From NCBI GenBank assembly GCA_043782755.1, contig JAYWAC010000108.1:1-16029 (forward strand): DNA of 16,029 nt. The letters are read 5' to 3'. Shown piece after piece: positions 1 through 7,476 of the stretch; within the stretch, counting starts at the first letter, position 1; each line of letters begins with the position of its first letter. The DNA is from JADJYF01 sp043782755. GTDB taxonomy: Bacteria; Pseudomonadota; Gammaproteobacteria; Ga0077536. The translations under genes were made by a program, and so were the position numbers. Under the pieces are notes generated by a model. The model was not told the origin of the DNA. It made no database searches and saw nothing but the letters and a program-made list of their open reading frames with translations.

Positions 1-1222
1 CGATATTCCGCTGCACATGGTAGTAGTCGAGACCGAGCACGATGTGTTTGATGATCTCGTACTGGATCTCGAACTCGTGACCATGGATACCGGTGTCGCC
101 CTCGAAGCGATCGGAATCCGGCAGGAAATCCGGCACCGCGTTGGCATCGAGATCGACATACAGATACTTCATGGTCAACTTGTCCCACGCGTACTTGGCA
201 CCCACCGACCACGCGGTGTCTTGCGATGAAGACGTCTCATAGTTGTCGATGAACTCGCCGACCAGAGAGGCGGTACCTGCTCCGAGCTTGGTACCAACTT
301 CGGTCGCGAGGTTAAAAGAGTTCATGTGGGTGTCGGTGTTACCGGCACGATGAAAGGGGTGGTCAGCGCTCGCAATCTTCTTGTCAGCAAAATCTATGTG
401 GGAGAACACATAGGTGGTCGCGGCCACCGTGCCGAACCAGTCACCTGATTTCCAGCCCTGACCAACCTGGCCGTAACCAAGGTAGGCGTCATTGGAAGTA
501 CCTGCAGATTCCGACAACACCCACAAGCCCCCCTGGACGAAGAATGTGCCAATGGCGTTATTACCGGTGTATTTGGCGGACGCACCTTCCGGATTGATAT
601 CGGTGTCCCACATCACGTCGGTCGGCGCCCACAGGTAGTTCTTGGTCGAGAACTTACCGGCGATGGCGGTCACGCCATGACCAAAGCCGTACTGCATGTA
701 GGCGTAGTCGAGATTGAGCTGCTTGCCGGAAAAGGCCTGGTCGAAGGTTTGGTTGGTGGAGCGCGGATCGCCCGTGCCACTCGCGAGTCCAGCGCCGACT
801 TCCAGATTGGCTAGCGGCGTGGCGATGACACCCAGACGGTAGCGCAGACGGCCACGGCCACGCGATTCGCTGCCTGCGCGATCGATGTAGTCGTAGCGGG
901 TACGCAGATCGCCCTTGAGCGCGATGGTATCGGTCCAGGTGTTCTTGGCCGGCGCGGCTGGCGCAGCGGCGCCGGTGGCGACCGGCGCAGCGGCGACTTT
1001 GGTCGCCACTTCCTTCTGCACACTGGCGACATTCTTTTCCTCGTCGGCCATCGCGGCGAGACGAATCGCCTCATAAGCGTCTTGCGGAATGGTGCCCTGA
1101 TCGCGCAGCACCTTGAGCAGTTCCATCATCGCGTCGTTGGTGGCGAATACCGGCGCGGCACTGACACTCAATACGGCACCGATGACGAGGCCTGCGGTTC
1201 GTTTCTGAAATGGAATGGACAA
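1..1222 (-). CDS. Putative porin (Porin_5 type), 3' end beyond the window
   Basis: Outer-membrane beta-barrel porin, presumably a diffusion channel for small solutes; the substrate cannot be read from sequence. The frame is open from a TTG at 1222 to the left edge (about 407 codons). No in-frame ATG lies upstream of the signal peptide, and AAGGAGA sits 6-7 bases before the TTG, which decides the start. The product begins LSIPFQKRTAGLVIGAVLSV and has a cleavable signal ending near ...AAPVFA. A short helical segment follows (MMELLKVLRDQGTIPQDAYE), then an Ala/Pro linker, then the barrel opening GDLRTRYDYIDRAG. The stretch GTGDPRSTNQTFDQAFSGK and the motif WDTDINPEG are typical of putative porins of family PF16930. 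A Pho-box-like site lies upstream, suggesting phosphate control. Family assignment is from remembered motifs; the C-terminal strands are not visible. Confidence 0.9.
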   Translation of the reverse strand, partial: MSIPFQKRTAGLVIGAVLSVSAAPVFATNDAMMELLKVLRDQGTIPQDAYEAIRLAAMADEEKNVASVQKEVATKVAAAPVATGAAAPAAPAKNTWTDTIALKGDLRTRYDYIDRAGSESRGRGRLRYRLGVIATPLANLEVGAGLASGTGDPRSTNQTFDQAFSGKQLNLDYAYMQYGFGHGVTAIAGKFSTKNYLWAPTDVMWDTDINPEGASAKYTGNNAIGTFFVQGGLWVLSESAGTSNDAYLGYGQVGQGWKSGDWFGTVAATTYVFSHIDFADKKIASADHPFHRAGNTDTHMNSFNLATEVGTKLGAGTASLVGEFIDNYETSSSQDTAWSVGAKYAWDKLTMKYLYVDLDANAVPDFLPDSDRFEGDTGIHGHEFEIQYEIIKHIVLGLDYYHVQRNI

Positions 1223-1303
1223 GAGAAGTCTCCTTATGCGTTGGCAAGATTCAAGCCTGGGATGAGCCACGGTAATGCACCGGGCCCGTGACAATTCGGC
1301 GAC

Positions 1304-1338
1304 ATTTTTAAGGCAGTAAAATGACATCTTCATGACAA
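1304..1338 (-). promoter_or_regulatory. Pho-box-like PhoB site and -10 for the porin gene
   Basis: Read on the minus strand, positions 1338-1321 give TTGTCAT-GAAG-ATGTCAT. These are two 7-bp half-sites with a 4-bp spacer, matching the PhoB consensus CTGTCAT-N4-CTGTCAY at 12 of 14 half-site positions by eye. About 10 bases downstream is an A/T-rich hexamer (TTAAAA/TAAAAA, near 1305-1311) at the distance expected for a -10 box of a PhoB-activated promoter. This predicts a leader of about 75 nt before the TTG start at 1222. The site is seen; PhoB binding is inferred. Confidence 0.5.
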
Positions 1339-1541
1339 GAGACGTCGCAGCCCCGATATAAGCAGGTAACCAGCCCGCGCTCATCGCCCGGCAGTTCGCG
1401 GTAGCGGCGGTGAGGGCTCGAACCTGGTGACAGCGCAGATCAAGATTAGTTAACACGGCTGCCTGATCAGACAGGAACCATGGGACCAAGCGCAGGACGC
1501 CTCGTGCCCGAGTGCCAAGTCGCGTCACTCAGCGCCACGCC

Positions 1542-1571
1542 TTGCGACATTTTCACCCCTCTTCCCATACT
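1542..1571 (+). promoter_or_regulatory. Possible sigma70 promoter of the cyclase gene
   Basis: TTGCGA (1542-1547) and CATACT (1566-1571) are separated by 18 bases and lie about 90 bases before the GTG start at 1664. The -35 matches TTGACA at 4 of 6 and the -10 matches TATAAT at 4 of 6 positions. This is the best promoter-like pair seen in the upstream region, but such matches are common by chance. Confidence 0.3.
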
Positions 1572-1663
1572 ATGGCCGCCGCTTGACCCAAGCCGCCCCG
1601 TGCGGTGCCGCCGGTGAGCGGCAAGTCGCAGCCACCCTATTTCGACCAGAGGAGACCACCGCC

Positions 1664-2638
1664 GTGAGTGAGCAATGTTGTGATAAGAATGATCCCAGCG
1701 TTTCAAAGCTGTTAAAGGATTCCCCGCGCAACTGGGGCAAGTGGGGCCCGGACGACGAAGTCGGCAGCCTCAACTATCTGACCCCGGAGGTGATCGTGAA
1801 GTCGGCCGGCGCGATCAAATCGGGCAAGGTCTTCACCCTGCAGGTCAAGATGGCTAATCCCGCCGGCGACCCGGTGTGGCCGGGCCGCGCCGGCGCCATT
1901 CGCACCACGGTCATCGACGAAGGCAACTGGATTGCCGGCAAGGGTCTCGATTTCCCTGGCGGCCTGCACTATGCGGACGACTATCTGAGCTGCTTCACCC
2001 AAGGCTCGACCCAGTACGATGCCTTAGGTCACGTCTGGTATGACGATCAGATCTGGAACGGCTATGACGCCAAGACCACCATCGGCGGTTTGGCCAAGGC
2101 CAGCGTCTCGGCCATTGCCGACAAGGGCGTGGTCGGTCGTGGCATCCTGCTCGACATCGCGCGCTGGCGCGGCAAGGACGTGCTGGCCAAGGGCGAGACC
2201 TTCACCCACGAAGACCTCATGGCTTGCGCCGCCGCGCAGGGCACCAAGATCGAGAAGAACGACATCCTGGTGGTGCGCACCGGCTGGATCGGCAGCTTCT
2301 ACACCACGCCGCGCGAGGAGTTCTTCAAGGACTTCATCGAACCGGGTCTGACCTACAGTCCGGCGCTGGTGAACTGGTTTAACGACATGGAAATCCCCAA
2401 CCTCGTCACCGACACCATCGCCAATGAAGTGACCATCGACCCGGTGTCGGGCGTGGCTCTGCCCTTGCACAACGCACTGATGCGTAACCTCGGCATCACC
2501 TTGACCGAGATAGCCTGGCTGGAAGACCTCGCCGCCGACTGCGCGCAAGACGGGCAGTACACCTTCCTGTACACCGCCGCTCCGCTCAAGATTGTCGCCG
2601 GCACTGGCGCGCCGGTGAATCCAGTGGTGATCAAGTAG
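1664..2638 (+). CDS. Cyclase family protein (PF04199), metal-dependent hydrolase
   Basis: 324-residue protein of the putative cyclase/kynurenine-formamidase-like family, soluble and without a signal peptide. Members hydrolyse amides or lactones, often in aromatic or amino-acid catabolism; the substrate here is unknown. The start is set at GTG 1664, preceded by AGAGGAGA at suitable spacing; the frame stays open back to TTG 1583, but that segment has no ribosome site. The N-terminal part carries WGPDDEVGSLNYLTPE. The metal-site region is GSTQYDALGH (Q117, D119, H123), where the classic form is HxGTHxDxPxH, so this protein belongs to the branch with Gln replacing the second His. Further family landmarks are GVVGRGILLDIARWRG and NDILVVRTGW. 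It is monocistronic, ending 28 bases before a strong terminator. The divergent porin could supply its substrate, but this is only positional. Confidence 0.9.
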   Translation: MSEQCCDKNDPSVSKLLKDSPRNWGKWGPDDEVGSLNYLTPEVIVKSAGAIKSGKVFTLQVKMANPAGDPVWPGRAGAIRTTVIDEGNWIAGKGLDFPGGLHYADDYLSCFTQGSTQYDALGHVWYDDQIWNGYDAKTTIGGLAKASVSAIADKGVVGRGILLDIARWRGKDVLAKGETFTHEDLMACAAAQGTKIEKNDILVVRTGWIGSFYTTPREEFFKDFIEPGLTYSPALVNWFNDMEIPNLVTDTIANEVTIDPVSGVALPLHNALMRNLGITLTEIAWLEDLAADCAQDGQYTFLYTAAPLKIVAGTGAPVNPVVIK

Positions 2639-2666
2639 CGCGCCGCCGGCATCAAACACCGGCGCT

Positions 2667-2701
2667 AAAAAAAAGGCAGCTCCGCAGATCTGCCTTTTTT
2701 T
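2667..2701. terminator. Rho-independent terminator (bidirectional) after the cyclase gene
   Basis: A8-GGCAG (2667-2679), a 10-base loop and CTGCC-T7 (2690-2701) form a stem whose A and T tracts also pair. Transcription from the left ends in a T run, and transcription from the right would also end in a T run, so it may serve both directions. A GC hairpin (GCCGG 2645-2649 with CCGGC 2659-2663) precedes it. Confidence 0.9.
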
Positions 2702-3240
2702 GTTTCATCTGGTGCCGGAAAGAGGAATCGACGAACGATCGTAGGTCTTTGTTATCACCCTACAATTTCCCACCGTAAAGTTGGGCTTACCCCGATAGTT
2801 ACCCCTAGCCCGATTTCAGGTTATCGAGGTTCCCTGCGGGCTCCGCTGGCGCTCCAATCTGCGTCGAAAAAATATCTCAAGTCGCGGTCGGAGTCACCGC
2901 CATGTCGCCTGTGGGCTCGGCCGACCGGTCGCATTCTGCCTGAGATCGGGATGACGCAATGACCGACCAACGCCTACTCGCCCCGGATATGCGGGCAAAC
3001 TACACGATCCTAATGCCCCTGCTACAGTCGCTACAGTTGCTACAGTTCGTCCTGCCTCCCTGACCTGTTTGGCGCGAAGCGTAGCAACTGTAGCAACAAT
3101 AGCGGCCTCGTTAGAAATCAGAATCTGCGCTAATTGATTGATTCAGTGTGCAAGCACGGTGTGATGATGCCAGCGCGACTTCAAAGGTGGACGGGCCTGA
3201 TATGACTGGACGGGTATGCCCTCGATGGAGTCAGTAATAA
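2702..3240. other. Gene-free region at the edge of the element remnant
   Basis: I see no supportable gene in these bases. The only strong structure is the iteron-like cluster at 3021-3103, annotated separately. Minor palindromes occur, such as CGACCGGTCG at 2922-2931. No tRNA or clear attachment-site repeat was found, although the element boundary probably lies here, between the cyclase terminator and the primase terminator. Confidence 0.5.
3021..3103. repeat. Iteron-like direct repeats with an inverted copy
   Basis: Three copies of GCTACAGT lie at 3021, 3030 and 3039 with an exact 9-base period. After a spacer the same motif returns inverted: AACTGTAGC at 3086-3094 and a degenerate AACAATAGC at 3095-3103. 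The segment GCTACAGTTGCTAC (3030-3043) is perfectly complementary to GTAGCAACTGTAGC (3081-3094), a 14-bp inverted repeat around 37 bases. It lies downstream of the primase-like gene. It could be a replication-protein or repressor binding array of the element. A structured RNA is also possible. The repeats are certain; the function is inferred. Confidence 0.7.
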
Positions 3241-3270
3241 TTTGAGACCTTCCAATCAGAAGGTCTCAAA
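3241..3270 (-). terminator. Hairpin terminator downstream of the primase-like gene
   Basis: TTTGAGACCTTC (3241-3252) and GAAGGTCTCAAA (3259-3270) form a perfect 12-bp stem with a 6-base loop, 9 bases past the TGA at 3280. On the minus strand the stem is followed by TTATTA, a weak U-rich tail. It probably ends the alpA-primase transcription unit. Confidence 0.65.
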
Positions 3271-3279
3271 CATCGCCGG

Positions 3280-5725
3280 TCATTCGCAATCGACGAGCAG
3301 TGCCGGATTGATGGCGATGTAGCGTTGCCGTCCGTCTACCAGAAGGCGCGCCCGACCACGCTCGGTGAGCAAGGCAAGTGCCGCGTTAAATTCGCGGCCG
3401 TCTCGAACGCAGTTCGGACCATATTGGTAGACGCGTCTGGTTGGCACGCGACCCGTGCCGTTCACTAGCGCCTCGGCACGTAGCCAGGAATCGAGGCGCA
3501 CCGCCGCTGCGAGGGGAGGCGGCGTGTCGAGGTCGGCAAGCACGCGCCGCGCTTCGTTGAGATGCCAGGTGATAACGGCATTGGCTGCCTGAATGCACTC
3601 GAACTCGATCTCGCCGCTTACGCCATGCTCCATGACGTGGAACAGGGCCGCCAAGCGCACCATATTCTCAGACGCCTTGGCAGCCACATCACGTACCGCG
3701 TGTAGATCACCGTTCCTTCCGAGCTGACGCTCTATGGTGTTGAAGATCTGGATCCACGCGTGGCGAGCCACCGGTGACAGGTCGAGAACAACAGGTGTGA
3801 GGCCACCGTGGAGGTCGGTAGCGAGCGGTCTATCGAGCAGCATGCAAATCTGCTCTGCGAAGCGAGTGACCGCCGGCATGGACTCCGGCGCGGGTCGGTA
3901 GGACCGTGCCCCTTGCGTACTCTGCGGCCATGCGATCAGGAAGCGCGCGATGAAGCCCGTCCCGCGTGGCAGCGTCCCGGCGCGCTCCAGGAAGCTGCGG
4001 AAAGCCTCGGGTTGGGCCATGAGACCAAAGGTGAGTCGCCGACCGCGCAATACAAATGAAGGCCGGGTGCGCCTGTCGGTGGCCAATTCGCCGCCGTCCC
4101 ACAGCACATTCAGCAAGGCCAGATTGCGCATTAAGGTTGTCTTGTCCCATACCGTGGGCGCCAAAGACTGCGCCGGCCTCGGCCGAGAGCACACCCGCAC
4201 TGGGCCACTCGGTGGCCAGGGCATGGGCGAGCGCCTCCGGCGTCGCATCGGCATAGAGCAGACGTTGGACCGGTAGCGGCGACGGCGCTTCTTGCATGAG
4301 CGCTTCCAAGGACGATTCTTCCTTGGTGGACTCCAGTGACCGCCGTCGTTTGAGTTTGATTGCGTCGAGGAGTCCGGACTTCTTGGCTTCGAATGTCGCA
4401 GCCGCGGCTTCGGATTTTTTGATTTCGGGTGAAAGCGCCTGACGACGCTCGCTCTCCCAGCGACGCAGGGCGGCACCGAAGATGGCGTCGCAGGTCGTCT
4501 TCCGTTCTCCCGAGTCAGCGAGCGCCAGCAGATAGAGCGATACCGGCCCGACGAGGTGATGGTCGCGCCGAACATTGACCAAGCCCTGCACCGCGACCGA
4601 CAAGGTCGAGAGGGCCGAGCAGGCCACCAGCGCCATCGGCGCCTGGACAAAGATCTGCGCCTGTCTGACTGCGTCACCCAAAACACTAGGCAAGGCATGG
4701 TCCGGATAAGGCGTGGCGTCGATGGGTGTCCCGAGTGGTTCGGGTTCTGGCCAGTCAGTCTCTTCATTTCCAAGGACAACGATTGCGTTCAATTCTTCGT
4801 TCGCAGGAAGCCCAGCCGCATCGAGCGCCGCTCTAACGGCACCGGAACCCTGCTTGCGGTGGAGATCGTTGAAGTCGGTCTCGCTGGATAGCCGCCGGGC
4901 GCCAAAGGTCGGCATCGCTAAGCGTGCCCGACTCTCCCGGGCGGCATCCGTGGCGAGCGAGAGTCCCGGATTGCCGGGGGTCTCAAAATCATCATCGGCA
5001 CACACGATGAGACAAACCTTGCGATAGGTCTGCCGGATGGATCTAGCCACGGCCGCAAGATTGCCAGCATTGAACGCCACGGCGACAGGGTATGTGGTCG
5101 CCTCGTGAATACTCGCCGCCGTGGCGTAGCCCTCAGCTACACAGACAACCGCCTCGTCGTCGCTGATGGTCCCGAGCAGGTAATACATTCCGGCGACCCG
5201 ACCGCTTTTCAAAAAGCGCTTGGTACCGTCCCGCGCAACGAACTGCAGGCTATGCAGTGTTCCGTCACCTGCGCGCAGTGGCACGACCAGCGCGCCTTTG
5301 TATACGCGCAGGTCGTGGCTCGCGACTTTCTTCTGCGCCAGCTACGGGTGGGATGGAGTCGCCGCCTGAGCGGCTGCCCAAATCCGGGCCGCGCGCTTGC
5401 GCGCGTCAGCCTGGCTTTGGACGGCTTCGTCTGCGCGTTTTATCCGCGCGGCCATGTCCCGCCGTGCCAAGTCATCACGCTCGACCCGTGTCAGCGGCCG
5501 CCCAATATCTAATCGCCATGACTGCCACCCACGACCATCCCGCCAGTTCTCCAAGCCACCGGCCGGGAAGCCGTCAAGATGAAGCACGTAGGAAGCGTCG
5601 TCTTTGCCATGCTTGCCGGCGACATCGCAACGATGGATTTCTCCATCAGCGATGAGCGGCTCAGGCGGGATGATGTCCCGCGCTACGAGTGCCGCACGGA
5701 ACTGTTCATAGATTTCAGCGTTCAT
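3280..5725 (-). pseudogene. TOPRIM / DUF3987 primase-helicase-like protein, broken by amber stop and frameshift
   Basis: Replication-type protein of mobile elements. From ATG 5725 (7 bases after the alpA stop) the N-terminal region reads to an in-frame TAG at 5344-5342 (codon 128). The same frame then continues with LAQKKVASHDLRVYKGALVV, so the TAG replaces a residue, probably the Tyr of an HPYLA motif. Next comes a TOPRIM domain (AVVCVAEGYATAASIHEA, LIVCADDDFE). The DUF3987 ATPase follows with a Walker-A-like DSGERKTT and ends its first frame at AVFGAHGMGQDN near 4136. The rest (LMRNLALLNVLWDGGEL to the TGA at 3280) is in the +1 frame. Skipping one base in CTTAATG (4129-4135, minus) joins the halves exactly. 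The span is 814 codons plus one base, so a single-base insertion plus one nonsense change accounts for both defects. Sequencing error or recoding are alternatives. Confidence 0.85.
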
Positions 5726-5732
5726 CTGTCGC

Positions 5733-5960
5733 TTACCGCGCCGGCCGGCCAGCACGACTGCGTGAAATCTTGACGCGCTCAGCTATCCAGTCACTGACGT
5801 CGGATTCGAGCCAGCCCACTGACCGTGGCCCCAGAGCGATAGACTCCGGGAACTCGCCGTCCTTGATGTATTGATACAAGGTACTGCGCGACAGACCGGT
5901 GCGCTGTTGAACCTGCGGGCGGCGCAGGATGCTCGGCTCTCTGTGGTTGTTCTGCTGCAT
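5733..5960 (-). CDS. AlpA-family HTH regulator / excisionase-like protein
   Basis: 75-residue winged-HTH protein of the phage AlpA/MerR-like excisionase group. Such proteins bind DNA near integrative-element ends or activate element genes. The start is set at ATG 5960 because AGGAG lies 9 bases upstream; ATG 5969 abuts the AGGAG and is less likely. The frame is open to 6218, but the extension has no family character. Visible landmarks are ILRRPQVQQRTGLSRSTLYQ, the wing YIKDGEFPESIALGPRSVGW, and LESDVSDWIAERV at the end. The stop TAA at 5735-5733 is 7 bases before the primase ATG, so the two form an operon. No integrase is found beside it, which is unusual for an intact element. Confidence 0.85.
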   Translation of the reverse strand: MQQNNHREPSILRRPQVQQRTGLSRSTLYQYIKDGEFPESIALGPRSVGWLESDVSDWIAERVKISRSRAGRPAR

Positions 5961-6067
5961 CTTCGTCATCTCCTGGATCTGTTCGGACGTTAAGACGACC
6001 GGCGCTGTCATCGCGAGCGACGCGACGGTCTTCTTTGGAGATACGGAATTGCAGCGAAAAGTGTCGG

Positions 6068-6106
6068 CCATCGTGGCGCAAGCGCGGCGCAAGCTGATCA
6101 CGATGG
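6068..6106. repeat. Inverted repeat upstream of the alpA-like gene
   Basis: CCATCGTG (6068-6075) and CACGATGG (6099-6106) form a perfect 8-bp dyad around 23 bases, with a GCGCAAGC direct repeat inside it. It lies about 110 bases before the chosen alpA start and could be an operator. No convincing -35/-10 pair was seen. Confidence 0.3.
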
Positions 6107-6438
6107 GATCTGAGTGGACTCGAATACAACGAACGGCCAACACGGCATGATGCAATCGATGGATAAAGCGCGCGCCGGGCTTGTCACCAAGTACATTCTT
6201 GCGGCAGTATTTCCTCAACGGATTTCACGCTGGCTGAGTCAGCCCGGTTGATGCCCGTTACTGCATCGCCCAACTCGCTCACGCGAGTGCCCCTAACCGG
6301 CCTCATCTCCTGCAAGCCGGCGACCGCGAGGTTGGAGATCTTCGTCAGACACTTCTCTCAACCGTTATTGATCGCGTCTACGACAGTCGGCGTTTTCGCG
6401 TTCTGCGCCAATCGTCGACTATTTCGCCTGCGCCAAGA

Positions 6439-6477
6439 GCGTCGTCACTACGCGGCGCCAGCCAGTAGTGACGACGC
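6439..6477. repeat. 13-bp perfect inverted repeat
   Basis: GCGTCGTCACTAC (6439-6451) pairs with GTAGTGACGACGC (6465-6477) around a 13-base loop that contains GGCGCC. No T run follows on either strand, so a Rho-independent terminator is not supported. It could be a protein-binding dyad, a recombination-site remnant or a structured RNA element. Confidence 0.6.
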
Positions 6478-6999
6478 GCTCAAAGCCCGAGGCCGCAAGG
6501 GATTGACGGGCATTGTCGCAAGTGACGGACCCAAGTGACAGGCTCATTGGCGCATCGCTCTTATCTAATCGCGCAATGCGGTTTGTCCTTACCTGCAGTC
6601 GCAGGTGTCCTTAAGCATCGCGTTTTCAAGACGCACCCCGGAGCCTCGGGTCAATGGCTCAACTCGATGGAAAGTCTTCAACAGGAAGGACCATCGAAGC
6701 CAATGCCGCGTGCCGCAGTAGGCAAATAGATGGAATCTCGGCACAAAACGGGCGTGGTGTCCCGCGTTCCCAGTAGTTCCCGCAGCGCTCAGGCGTTCGG
6801 GACGGACAGAAACACTTACCAGAAATGTTCTACACCGGCGCCGCAAAAAAGTTACCCAGGGGCAACAACAGGAGGCCGGCAAAACCAGAAGCCGACGCGA
6901 TGTGAATACAGATGCAGTATGAGCGGCCTGCGCGACGGAGGCCGGAGTCGTATGCGGGAATAGACGAGAACGCAGAATCAGCTACTCAACCTCAGTCTC

Positions 7000-7033
7000 T
7001 CTGCGAGCCGTGAAACGATATTCGGCTCGCAGA
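7000..7033. repeat. 11-bp perfect hairpin downstream of the msrA remnant
   Basis: TCTGCGAGCCG (7000-7010) pairs with CGGCTCGCAGA (7023-7033) around TGAAACGATATT. It lies about 100 bases past the msrA' stop in the direction of msr transcription. It may end that unit, but there is no U tract. Confidence 0.55.
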
Positions 7034-7132
7034 CTCCTGCACTTGCGCGTTGCACCCACCGCGCCACGTGTTCGCGCTCCGCACGGCTTCGACCGAGCCC
7101 GACCTTCATCTCGGGCACGCCCACTCCAGCGG

Positions 7133-7441
7133 TCATTGCTCCGCTTTGGCCAAACCCGTCAGTACCGGTGACTCCCGATAGGAGGTCCGGAACAAACGTC
7201 TCAAGTTATCAACCTTCGGCAGATCGTTGATCGCGATATATGGTTGGTCGGGATGCAGCGTCAGGTAGTCCTGGTGGTAGGACTCGGCCGGATAGAACGC
7301 TTTCAGCGGTTCGACGGTGGTCGCGACAGGTTTGCCAAAAGTGTCAGTGTGGTTGATCTGCGCGATGTAGTCGCGCGCAATCTGCGCCTGGTCAGTGGTG
7401 ACAGGAAAGATAGTCGAACAATATTGTGTCGGGTGTTGGCC
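7133..7441 (-). pseudogene. msrA: 3' fragment of methionine sulfoxide reductase A
   Basis: MsrA reduces methionine-S-sulfoxide, but this piece keeps only the C-terminal half. Recognisable sequence starts near 7430 with a corrupted version of the GTQYRSAIF motif (here PTQYCSTIFP). It continues through ARDYIAQINHTDTFGKPV, FYPAESYHQDYL, HPDQPYIAINDLPKVDNL and a tail ending at TGA 7135-7133. The GCFWG active-site motif and the whole N-terminal half are missing, and there is no start codon. A TAA in the same frame stands at 7474-7472, right beside the msrB stop. Periplasmic msrB and msrA are often adjacent, so the fragment probably results from an internal deletion that removed the 5' part of msrA downstream of msrB. 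It is unlikely to be active. Confidence 0.85.
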
Positions 7442-7476
7442 CGTTTCTACGGGGATGGAAGCAAATTGCCGTTACT

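Larger units (their letters stand above)
1223..1663. other. Divergent intergenic region between porin and cyclase genes
   Basis: No gene is supported in these 441 bases. The left part holds the porin leader and its Pho-box-like promoter; the right part holds a possible promoter for the cyclase gene. The middle, about 1340-1540, shows nothing recognisable; a GGTTCGA-like string near 1411-1418 on the minus strand does not fold into a tRNA arm. Confidence 0.6.
6220..7132. other. About 0.9 kb without a recognisable gene; decayed element arm?
   Basis: No frame in this stretch carries a family signature, a good ribosome site or a convincing composition. Where an integrase would be expected next to an alpA-primase operon, none is visible. 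On the minus strand, frames around 6184-6420 have a protein-like look but contain stops. The 41-codon frame at 6184-6306 has its only AGGAG directly abutting the ATG. Two strong hairpins, at 6439-6477 and 7000-7033, are annotated separately. I read the region as degraded DNA, with low certainty. Confidence 0.4.

Noticed and set aside
1405..1425. GGTTCGA-like T-arm motif on the minus strand
   Set aside because: Flanking bases do not pair as a T stem and no acceptor or anticodon arm can be drawn.
2024..2659. 211-residue open frame opposite the cyclase gene
   Set aside because: Antisense shadow of a clearly recognised gene; no family signature or ribosome site.
3021..3103. Short repeats considered as a CRISPR array
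   Set aside because: Units of 8-9 bases with almost no spacers; not CRISPR-like.
6184..6306. 41-codon minus-strand frame ending ...LPQECTW
   Set aside because: Looks protein-like and follows AGGAG, but the AGGAG abuts the ATG and the frame upstream contains a stop; too weak to call.
6248..6538. 96-residue plus-strand frame beginning TTG-ATG
   Set aside because: No ribosome site and no family character; it spans the 13-bp hairpin.
6600..6640. Anticodon-arm-like string around GCGTCTTGAAAACGC on the minus strand
   Set aside because: No D arm, T arm or acceptor stem at the proper distances.
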